Shown one piece after another: positions 12,777-23,270 of a DNA stretch of 64,000 nt (within the stretch, counting starts at the first letter, position 1; every line of letters begins with the position of its first letter). A program made the position numbers and the translations under genes. This DNA comes from Psilocybe azurescens (lineage: Eukaryota > Basidiomycota > Agaricomycetes > Agaricales > Agrocybaceae). The notes beneath the pieces were generated by a model. The model was not told where the DNA came from. It saw nothing but the letters and a program-made list of their open reading frames with translations, and ran no database searches. Where the stretch lies: assembly GCA_023853785.1 (NCBI GenBank), contig JAJIRX010000738.1:62001-126000 (forward strand). Direction: 5' to 3'.

Positions 12777-15161
12777 CTAAAGTATTACCCAGAACACCCC
12801 AATCAACGCCCCAGTCATCACCCCTACCATCGTTGTAGCACCCAGCCTCAACTGATCTGCCGCATTCTTGTTGCCGCCTGCACTCGTACTCCCGAGCTGT
12901 TGCGCGCTCCCAGGGCCCCCCTCTCCCATTTGAAGTTGCCAGTATAGAAGGAGCCACCGCCACCGTGTTGCGCGTAAGCGTGTATGCGGTTGTAGCAAAG
13001 GTTGTGCTCGGTGATGCAGCATTGTCGGTCGGTGACGACAGAAATACAAGTGCCGCGGCAGGAGCAGGGACCTTGATGATGCAGGTATTGCTGTTAGCGC
13101 CTGCGACGGACGAGCATGTGACGGTATCGACGACCTCATTGCCCATGGGACGCCCGTCGGATTCAAAGTTATTGCCGAAGGTCTGGTTCGCCCATGTCAT
13201 ATTACCTTTGTGCGAGACAGACGGTGCTGACAGATACCTAGCCACGAAGATCAGCACTGTGTTCGACCGAGAAAGCCCATGGCATCAACCTGAATACCAA
13301 AAGAATGACTTACTTGACTTTTACAGAGCCTGGCATTCCTGGGCCGTCCAGGTTTAATGACACTGACAAATCACTTGCAGTTGTATTATCAGAGACAAAG
13401 TTTATCAGCAAAACTCTGGCCAAATTTCCGTTTTCCCAAATTCCGTATGAAGGCGTGAAGCTATTGTTGTTGTTAGCTTCGAGAAACATGACCTGTGATG
13501 TATTTGTTGGTCCCAGAGCTTCGGCCACAACGAGAGATGAATAGTAAATCGGGCCGACCGTCCATTGGTGATACGTGCTTTCATTTGTAGGTGGCGCTGT
13601 AGGTGAATTGGTATTCAACTCGCAGATAGATATAGGCGGAGGCCTCTTTGGAACAAAATAAACGTACGAGTAAATGGATTGTAGCTGACGCTTTGTCCTC
13701 CAACGTGGAACAGCGCCCCTGAAAAATTAACGGCAGCCATCTGCATCGCATAGTCCACACCCCACAGAGCAGCACCGAAGGAGTCACTGATACCTGGAAA
13801 CCCGCCACATGAGGCAGTATTGGTTTCGAACATCAAGAAATCTTTGCCACTCTGTTGTGCGAGGCTGGTGGAGTCGAGATAGCTCTGCACAATTCCCACA
13901 GCATTGTCGTGTGTGAGATACTGGGGAAATGTTTGTTGAGGGTCATGGACAGTGCCGCCATTTTGAGGAAAAGCGACGGCACAGTTATCACTTGGATATC
14001 TTGAATTGCAGCAAAAATAATTCAGTGATTATATTATCCTTGGAAGGTTTTACAACACACCTCTCGACGGACAGGAAAGCCAAACTTTCGTTATATGTAG
14101 GTATAAAACCAGTTGCCCAAACCTGTTCTGGGGTCCACAGGACTTGAACACTAGGCCCGATTAGCAGGCCCCGAGTTGCATCTGAAACAAGAGAATCTTG
14201 CTTCAACCGCATTGACCATGAGGCCGAAATCATTAAAGTAGTCCTGAGGGGCATAGGTAGTAGGTCTGTGGCCGTGGTCTGCATATAGATCGGGCTCGTT
14301 CCCTACTTGTAAGCCAATGAGATAATCTCCAAGGATAGCTTGACCTTGTTCAACGATTGCAAGACGGAAATTGGACGTGTCGTTGAAAGGCACTCCGAGA
14401 TACCATCTAACATTTATGTGGGAAGAGATGTTGCGGAGCATGTATAGCAGCTCGGGAGTGAATACGAGGGGTGGTGTTTGTGTCTAATGTACACATAAGG
14501 AAGGAGTTCTGAGAGGAGATGAATGGTGCGTACGGGATTAGTGGCGCCTCCTAGATCTTTCTCAATGATGAGTCCATCGGGGGTGCTGTCTACCAGTGTG
14601 GCTGTTTCTTGAGTGTTCCCGCCGACACGAATGTTGATGCGCCCCACGCGGGACTGGAGATTAGCCATCAAGTTCAGAAATGGGACTTGCAAGAATGATC
14701 TGAGACGGTGGGAATCAGGCAAAACTGCGAAGAATAACACTAGCTATGGTGACATACGCATTTTTGCCCACTAAAATAATTTAGCAATCGGATTTGGCAA
14801 AGATGACAGGGTAAATGTGCTACTCACTGACTTGATTGACGACAGACATTTCTACGGAAAACCCAAAAAATGAACCGTTTTGAGGCTTAGAAGCCGTCTG
14901 TGGCACCGCATCTGTAAGCGGAATAGTAAATTGTGTTGGCAATAAACTCGGGCCAGGTGGCGCTGGGGCAATGAGCACAACGGGGTTGTAAGCAGGAAGG
15001 CCTGTGTAGTTTGCGCCCGATGCTACTGCTGACGCTTGAGCTGCCTGCGCTGCAAGCTGTGATTGGGCTGGCTGGTAGTAGACTGTAACGGACCCAACGC
15101 AGATTTGAAGGTAAAGTGAAAGTAGGCAGAGGACTGAAACGGTCCCGCGAACATGTGTCAT
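12777..15161 (-). CDS. GH79 glycosidase, copy A
   Basis: Secreted glycoside hydrolase of family 79, the beta-glucuronidase/heparanase-like family (clan GH-A, retaining). Signal peptide MTHVRGTVSVLCLLSL at 15161, then FFGFSVEMSVVNQV, RINIRVGGNTQETATLV, VGNEPDLYADHGHRP with the acid/base glutamate, MFETNTASCGGFPGISDSFG with the nucleophile, and a C-terminal beta domain (WSVGPIYYSS-like, FTPSYGIWENG). The tail is a small-residue, Asn/Ser-rich stretch followed by a hydrophobic end (GVMTGALIGVFWVIL), suggesting a GPI anchor. Introns are short; one exon is only 13 nt (14758-14770). Two frame breaks: an extra base at 14207-14208 (after LMVNA) and a missing base in the C6 run 12916-12921. Substrate unknown; fungal relatives remove glucuronic acid from arabinogalactan. 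Confidence 0.85.
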
Positions 15162-16036
15162 GATGCCAAGCTCGTCGCGGCGCAGTTGAATACGTGCCAA
15201 GGGAATGCCAAGAGTTTGGACTCTGCCTAAAAATGGGATTCAATCCAGTAAGGCGCCTAAATCTTGTTTTAAGGTGGCTCAAATGTGAATTTTGACCAGC
15301 GAAAGTCAGCGTAGGGTGAAGGTGTGTCAAAGGAAGGAATAGGTCACAGAAGGCAAGAGGATAAAATGCTGCGGACGGTCATTCATGCCGTCCTTGAACT
15401 GTCGGCTGGGTTATTTAGGATTGTTATTAAAAGAGACTCGCAGCTGGAATATAAACAGCGTATCCAAGGTTAGACTCGCAAATGTCACAGGATAATTGCT
15501 GGACGTATCTCAAGTTGCCGGATATGCGAATAGGCTGCATCTAAGCTGAAATCCCAAAGCTCACTGCCATATAGTGTCCTCAAATAGCGCAGCCAGCAGG
15601 CGACCAAATGCAATCCATCAGGTCAAAGTGCACCTTGGGAAGAATTCAGAAATCCCGTTGTAAGGATACGACCGACAACCCTGAGCAAAGCAGAAATGAA
15701 ATGCCGTCCTAAGAACTCCCAAGCCGAGCAGGCATCAAGGACAAAAGTAGACGTTCTATCAGACAACAAATCGCTCTGTTAAGAGTGTCAAGTCTGCTGT
15801 CCGTCATTCAGTAACATATGCGTTTCATGGATGAAAAACGCACGTATATGTAAAAAACTTCCCATCAAAGACACAACTAAGAATAACGACCGTGTACGAT
15901 ACAAAGAGCGTGAAGGGGTCAGTAAGTACAAAGTACAACGCATGCATAAATCATTTAAGAAACTAAAAATAAACGTTTTATATCACATCAGTCGAGCGGT
16001 CCATCGCACTCAAGAACTGTCCACTTTCCCTCAAGG
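15162..16036. promoter_or_regulatory. Intergenic between GH79 copies A and B
   Basis: 875 bp: 5' region of copy A and 3' flank of copy B. No further gene seen. The ATG of copy A is preceded by ttggcatc, also found before copies B and C. Confidence 0.45.
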
Positions 16037-18405
16037 CTACAGCCATGTCCAAGTTGAAACAAGGAATGCTGCACTGACAACCGCACCAACCGAGCTAATA
16101 CCGATTCTCAACTGCTCCGCTGCGTTCTTGTTGCTCTCTGGACTCGTACTCCCCAATTCGTTGTGGGAACTACCACCCCTTCCATTCGAGGTAGAAAGCG
16201 CGGCCGGGTCCACAGTGGCCGTGTTACGTGTACGCGTGAATGCGGTGGTTGCGAACGTCGTGCTCGGGGCGGCAACGTTGTCCGTTGCTGAGGTCAAGAA
16301 CACAAGTGCTGCCCCAGGAGCAGGGACTGTGACGACACACGTGTTGCTATTAGACCCCGCGACAGGAGAGCATGTGATTGTATCGACGACTTCATTGCCC
16401 ATGGGACGACCGTCGGATTCAAAGATGTTGCCAAAGGTTTGATTTGCCCATGTAAAATTGCCTTTGTGAGCAACTGATGGTGCTAATAGGTGTCTGGATT
16501 GGATATAAGTGAACGCAAGTGGACGTCGTCGCAGGAGGATTACTCACTTGACCTGCACAGTACCCGGCATACCGGGACCGTCCATGTTCAACGAAACAGT
16601 CAAGTCACTGGCAGAACTATTATCAGACACGAAGTTCATCAGCAAGACCCTGGCCAGGTGTCCGTTCTCCCATATACCATAGGACGGGGTGAATGTGTTG
16701 TTATTGTTCACCTCGAGGAACGTGACTTGGGAGGTGTTGCTGGCCCCGAGAGCTTCCGGCAACAACAAGAGAGGAGTAGTAAATGGGGCCGACGGTCCAC
16801 TTGTGGTACGTGCTTTCATTCGTAGGAGGTGCTACATATTTACGAAAGGCAATCAGTCCTGGGTTCGGTGATACGATAGCATGAGGGCGTACGCGTAAAC
16901 GGATTGTACACCACACTCTGCCCTCCAACGTGAAATAGCGCTCCAGAGAAGTTGACAGCCGCCATCTGCATCGCATAATCCACTCCCCAGAGAGCAGCAC
17001 CAAAAGAGTCGCTGATGCCTGGAAACCCTCCACAAGAAGCCGTATTGGTCTCGAACATCAAGAAATCCTTTCCACTTTGCTGTGCAAGGGCAATGGAAGG
17101 GAGGTAGTCCACTACAAGGCTTGCTGCGCTATCGTGCGAGAGATATTGGGGGAAGGTTTGCTGAGGATCATGGACAGTGCCACCGCTTAAAGGGAAGGCG
17201 ACGGCACAGTTATCGCTCGGATACCTTTGAGTATAAATCTGACAATCAGGAGCATTCATCATAAAGCCCAGTGCTGGCGACTCACCGCTCGACAGACAGA
17301 AAAGCCAGACTGTCGGTGTAAGCGGGTATAAATCCAGTCGCCCAAACCTGCTCGGCCGTCCAATTGAACTGGATGCTAGGGCCGATGAGGAGCTTCTGAG
17401 TGCTTTCTGAAACAAGAGGATCTTGTTTCAACGCATTAACCATAAGCCCAAAGTCGTCGAAATAACCCTGCGGGCCATAAGAGTCCGGCCTATGACCATG
17501 ATTTACGTAGAGATCGGGCTCGTTGCCTATTTGGAGGCCGATGAGGTAGTCTCCTAGGATAGCTTGGCCTTGTTCCACGATACCCAGGCGGAAATTGGAC
17601 GTGTCGTTGAAGGGTACTCCGAGATGCCATCTGACGTTAACATGAGAAGAGATGTTGCTAAGCATGTAAAGGAGCTCAGGAGTGAACACGAGGGGCGGTG
17701 TTTGCGTCTGGTGAAGAAGAAAAGCGATCAAGTTCTAGAATTAAGATGCAACAATGTTAGGATTGGATGACGTACAGGATTAGATACGCCCGCATAGTCC
17801 TTCTCAAGGATCTTCCCATCGGAGGTGCTGTTGACAAGTGTCGCTGTTTCCTGAGTGTTTCCGCCAACACGGATGTTGATGCGCCCCACGCGGGACTGAA
17901 GGTTGGCCATCAAGTTAAGAAAAGGAACTTCGAGGAAGGAACTGATCAAAATGACCATCTAAGCAAAGTCATCCAGACTGCCCAGTAGATAAGGAACGTA
18001 CGCATTTCTACCCACTATACCCAGTTTTGAACATGATACCCAAAGAGTTATTCAAATTTAAGAGTACTTACTGACTTGATTGACGACAGACATTTCGACT
18101 GAAAATCCAAAGAACGATCCATCTTGCGGTTTGGAAGCGGTCTGTGGAACCGCGTCTGTTAGCTGGACGGTAAATTGAGTCGGCAGTAGTGTGGGACCAG
18201 GTGGAGCTGGCGGTTGGAGAACAACGGGGTTGTAAGCAGGAATTCCCGTGTACTTCGCCCCTGCTGCCACCGCTGACGCCTGCGATGCCTCTGCTGCGAG
18301 TAGAGTTTGAACAGGTTGGTAGTAGACTGTAACCGCTACAGCGCTTTGAAAGCCAAGGGCTAGTATGAGGAATGTGGATAGGGTCCGATGATGATGATTG
18401 GACAT
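16037..18405 (-). CDS. GH79 glycosidase, copy B
   Basis: Same architecture as copy A: signal peptide MSNHHHRTLSTFLILALG at 18405, VTVYYQPVQ, GSFFGFSVEMSVVNQV, INIRVGGNTQETATLV, QIGNEPDLYVNHGHRP (acid/base Glu), FETNTASCGGFPGISDSFG (nucleophile Glu), YNPFTRT, then a beta-sandwich region and the C-terminal tail LGSTSPESNKNAAEQL plus a hydrophobic end (SAAFLVSTWTWL), consistent with GPI anchoring. The 13-nt micro-exon is at 18002-18014. One frame break is seen: one base too many near 16756-16757, between SSLVVA and EALGASNTSQ. Otherwise the exons join well. Best preserved of the four copies. Secreted or surface-bound hydrolase; exact substrate not deducible. Confidence 0.86.
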
Positions 18406-19898
18406 GATGCCAAACCGAGGGTGAGGTGTGCCAAGTGTATCGCCTACGGTTCAAACAATTGGGCTCAGTAAGAGGCGTTCAAAAGCACGTTTAAGCGATA
18501 TGGAAGGCTTTAGACAAAGGAGAAGTCGATGAGCTACGGCGGTCACGATACGACGTTTCATTGCCTATTCTTGTCATGTTACACGCACGGCTGGTTTATC
18601 GGGTGTCCTGGATTAGCTTTAATTAGCACAACCATTCATTTGAGCCAACCAGCTGCATCAAGCCGCAACGGACCTTTAAGAAGCCGTATCCTTGCTGAGT
18701 TGGAGCAGAAGTGTCTCCCAAGACTTAGGAGTCCGATAAGAGCCAAAATCGCGGGGAAGCGTTATAAAACACAAACTTGATCACAGTCGTCATCGGAAAT
18801 GACTGGGTGGCATCGGAGTGCTTCCAGTACTATCCTTGCAACCGTCTGCGGAAAGTTCGGGATGACCTCTATGAAGGCTTGAACTGCGCATTTCTGATGA
18901 TGACAACTGTCTTCTTTTCTTTTATATCCTGCGTTGATCCAGCGTTATAAAGCTAGGGCCTGACCCTCATGGTTGTACCGCGCACCATCTTCTCGTTAAA
19001 CCACCCCGTCCTACTCAGTGGAGGAAAACCTTCATGTCGCAGACTCCATACCAGACTTGACATATAACAACTAGCGGGGATGTGGACATGATGTGGACAT
19101 GAGTTCCAATGAGGAATAGATAGAGAAGGTCCATGGACAACAGCATGCATTGCCAGCGGCATAGTGTCTCCCTCGATTCTGAAGAGCGCACCCGTCTCTG
19201 AAGGTGCTGCATGGGTCTTCCAGATAAATCCAGAGGCAAGACACCAAAAATAAATCAAACACACCGTCTTTCATGAGACCAGCCGCAGGCTCAGCACCAG
19301 GCCTCAAGTTGCCGTTTGGGAATTACGGGAATCTGTGGGTTTCACCTGCCGTGAACTGCGAACCAATTCCGATGCATTGTTTCGAGTCGAACTACAGAGG
19401 AAGTCTAGGGCGGCGACAAGTGCTGAGTCACGACGTTGCCGACCGTCTGTAGGAGAACCCTTCTCGGGGAACAGTGGACATCGAACATAGTAATTGGATT
19501 TTGGATGTTGAAATGTTGGAAGCAAGGGCTAGCAAGGGTGAGTCGGCTCATCCGTCATGGGCACAGTAAAGCATTCGATCACTAAAACTTCTTGGCATCA
19601 GGCTGCCCCTATGTTGGTTCGATTTCGAGTAGCACCTCGACACGAAAATCAGGCAAAAAGGTCGATAAATAACAAAACAAAAGAGCGACTACTAGTAGGT
19701 GAATAAGTAAGTAAATACAAAACATTTGTTATCGTGCTCGGGTTTTTTTTAAACGAAAAAGCGTGCAACTTCGTAGCAACGAAACACTACGAGTTATCCA
19801 TCCGTCCATCCATCCATTCATCACGGTCCATCAGCATCTGCAAAGAGAGTGTGTCGTAGGTCTGTTTAGTGCTTGCATTCAGATCCTCAAAGACCCAA
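18406..19898. promoter_or_regulatory. Intergenic between GH79 copies B and C
   Basis: 1.5 kb with the copy B promoter and copy C 3' flank. Open frames at 18953-19307 and 19304-19525 (-) do not resemble known proteins. No repeat recognised. Confidence 0.45.
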
Positions 19899-22381
19899 TC
19901 ACAGCACCGCCCACGCAGAAAGCACCATCGCCACACCAACCACGCCCATCCCAACCCTCTCCGCCCTCTCCGCCGCATTCTTCGTCGCCTCCGGGCTCGT
20001 GCTCCCGAGCTCGCTATTAGCGCCCCCTCTCCCATTCGACGTCTCCAGCGCCGCCTGGTCCACCGTCGCCGTGTTCCGCGTCCGCGTGAACGCCGTCGTC
20101 GAGAACGTCGTGCTCGCGCCGCCCGCGTTGTCCGTCGCGTCCGAGTTGAGGAACACGAGCGCGGCGCCGGGCGCGGGGACCTTGATGACGCACGTGTTGC
20201 TGTTGGGATTGGCGGTGCCGGCGACGGGCGTGCATGTGATGGTGTCGACGACTTCGTTGCCGACGGGGCGCCCGTCAGATTCGAAGAAGTTCCCGAATGT
20301 TTGATTTGCCCATGTGAAGTTGCCTTTATGTGCGACAGAGGGTGCGAGGAGGTGTCTGAGATAAGTAAAAAACGTAAGCGCTTGTTCAATAGAATCACAA
20401 GGGATGAGGTCATGAATCGAGTTAGGGGGATCCCCGTATTGCAGCTAGCAGCAGAAAACCCCAATATCTCATCCTCTCAAAGCCCTCGTCACCAGCGAAC
20501 AAAACGAAGAGAACAAAAAAAAACAGACACCTACTTGACTTTCACACTCCCTGGCAACCCCGGCCCATCCATATTCAACGACACCGTCAAATCGCTCGCA
20601 CTCGAATTATCCGACACAAAGTTAATTAACATCACACGCGCAAGGTGTCCGTTCTCCCAGACGCCGTACGACGGCGTGAAAGTGTTGTTGTTGTTCGCCT
20701 GCTCGAGGTACATGACCTGCGAGGTATTTGAGGGGCCCAGCGCCTCGGCGACGACGAGCGAGGAGTAGTAGATTGGGCCGACGGACCATTTGTGGAACGT
20801 GCTCTCGTTTGTAGGGGGTGCTGTAGGGACAAAAAAAAAATATTGGTAAGTCATGTGGAGGATAATGAGGGTGGGCCCAGAAACGTACGCGTAAACGGGT
20901 TGTAAGTCACACTCTGTCCTCCAACGTGGAACAGCGCGCCAGAGAAGTTAACAGCAGCCATCTGCAACGCATAGTCCACACCCCAAAGCGCCGCGCCGAA
21001 GGAGTCGCTGATGCCCGGGAACCCGCCGCACGACGCTGAATTCGTCTCGAACATCAAAAAGTCCTTGCCGTTCTGCTGAGCGAGCGCCGTGGAGGGAGAT
21101 ACAGCTCCACGAGGTTCGCGGCGTTGGCGTGCGTTAAATATTGTGGGAACGTCTCTTGCGGGTCGTGCACGGTGCCGCCATTCTGCGGGAACGCGACGGC
21201 GCAATTGTCACTAGGGTATCTTGTATTGAAATATTAATCAGTGCGAACCATCATGGCAAGGCAGATTATGAGGCATACCGTTCGACAGCAAGGAATGCCA
21301 GTTCGTCGTGATATGCATTTATGTAGCCCGTATCCCAGATCTGCTCGGGTGTCCAGAGGACCTGGATGCTAGGTCCAACGAGCAGGTTGCGTACGTTGTC
21401 CGGGATGAGAGAATCCTGTTTCATGGCATTAATCATTACTCCAAAGTCGTTGAAGTAGTCTTGTTCAGTGTAACCGGGGGCTCTGTGTCCGTGAGCGGCA
21501 TAAAGATCGGGCTCGTTGCCGAGTTGAAGACCAATGAGATGGTCTCCGAGGATAGCCTGCCCTTGCTCGACAATTGCCAGGCGGGGGTTACTGGTGTCGT
21601 TAAAAGGAACACCGAGATACCACCTAACATTAATATGAGAAGAGATGTTGGCAAGCATGTAGAGCAGCTCGGCGGTAAACACCAGCGGCGGTGTTTGCGT
21701 CTGCACATCGATGAAGAGGCGCCATTAGCCGACGGTGAGAGTGGAATAATGATAATGACGTACGGGATTAGTGACTCCCTCCGTAATCTTTTTCAAGAAT
21801 TTTCCCATCAGGAGTGCTCTCTACGAGCGTCGCTGTCTCTTGGGTGTTTCCTCCAACCCGAATGTTGATGCGCCCGACGCGAGACTGGAGATTAGCCATG
21901 AGGTTGAGGAATGGGACTTCAAGGAATGAGCTAACGAAGATGATCAGAAGGCGTAACCAGACAAGAGTGGAGTGGTGACATACGCATTTCTGCCCACTGT
22001 GCATGACAATGAGTAAAGATTAAATTCAAGGGATTGAAACTACTCACAAACTTGATTGACAACGGACATCTCAATGGAAAAGCCAAAGAAAGAGCCATTT
22101 TGGGGTTGGGAAGCAGTCTGTGGAACGGCGTCTGCGAGTTGAATAGTGTACTGCGTTGGCAGGGCAGATGGGCCCGGTGGAGGTGGGGGCTGAAGGACGA
22201 TGGGATTATAGGCAGGAAGGCCTGTATACTTTGCGCCTGCTGCAACTGCTGAGGACTGAGATGCGATTGCTACTAACTGGGACTGCGCTGGCTGGTAGTA
22301 TACCGTGACTGATGCGCTGCATCGTTGGAGGCCAAGAGAAAGCAGAAGAAAGGCGGAGAGTTTCCGGGCGTATTTGGTCAT
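19899..22381 (-). CDS. GH79 glycosidase, copy C
   Basis: Signal peptide MTKYARKLSAFLLLSLG from 22381, chosen over an upstream Met because the equivalent Met with the same ttggcatc context starts copies A and B. Domains follow the order of the other copies: FFGFSIEMSVVNQV, INIRVGGNTQETATLV, QLGNEPDLYAAHGHR (acid/base), FETNSASCGGFPGISDSFG (nucleophile), YNPFTRT, FTPSYGVWENG, and a GPI-like tail. The 13-nt micro-exon is at 21984-21996. Two frame breaks: one base too many near 21776-21781 (EKDYGG to VTNP) and one base too few near 21091-21096 (ELYLP to STALAQQ). The C-terminal exons (19.9-21.2 kb) are more GC-rich than those of copies A and B, a sign of divergence within the array. Confidence 0.85.
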
Positions 22382-23270
22382 GATGCCAAGGGGTGGGCGG
22401 GAGGTCGCCAAGTGTTTGGCCTGTGTTCTCTATAGGAGGCGCAACTATGGCGCTAACAGTGGTCTAAAGAAAGAGTGAATAGAGAGAGAGTAATGGTGCA
22501 GAAAGAGAGACGAGTGATGGAGTTAATGCGGATGGGAACGAAAACCGTGCTTGTCCCTTTGAGGACTTCCATCTTTCCACGAGGTCTCTTCCTACAGGTT
22601 CTAATATTAGCTCATACCAATCACTCTTTTCGCACTCCTCTTGAAAGGATATGCCACCAGGCGCAATTCATGGGCGATCCCTCGCACTCGTCACAGAATA
22701 TCCACCTTACAACTTCCGAGTGTACGCGCAAGACTGTCGTGGACCAATGATAAGGTTCACGTAAGCCTCTGCGTTGATCTTTCGTCACCCAGCATATTTG
22801 ATAGCGGTGACTTGAGAATATTCTATAACCAAACTCACATACTCAGATTGAGACACGTTTCTTCGTCAACTAGTAGTCAGTCTTGACGAAGAACACCTAA
22901 TAATGGGAAAGTCTAATGCCCTTCTCGGTGCCAGAAGACTTGTCCTTTCGATTTATTACATATTTAATAGGGCACAAAATCTCAGTATATCATGTAAACG
23001 AGAACTCACTTAACGAGACTCGAGCAGGCAATCGAAGATGAGCTAGATAAGGTGAAGAGGAGAGAAGATAAGTAAGACAACCTCACCGACAGTCCAATTT
23101 CCATCTCCGCAGTGGTATAGCATTCACTCCCATAAAACCCATCTTCCAGGATCGTTTAATTCATCCTCCGAAATCCAACCTGCCGTATACCAATACCAAA
23201 AATATCCAGTCGCTTGGAATAGACGCTCATCGGCAGGAAAAGGAAAACACTTGGCAGCCAAGTCAAAAAC
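22382..23270. promoter_or_regulatory. Shared divergent promoter of GH79 copies C and D
   Basis: 890 bp between the two head-to-head GH79 start codons, so both promoters must lie here. No clear TATA box near either start and no other gene. Confidence 0.45.

Noticed and set aside
19555..19640. Possible tRNA from a GGTTCGATTTCG match
   Set aside because: No A box at the right distance and no cloverleaf pairing.
19787..20768. 225- and 299-codon frames over the GH79 copy C 3' end
   Set aside because: GC-rich shadow frames of copy C; Arg/Thr/Ser repeats only.
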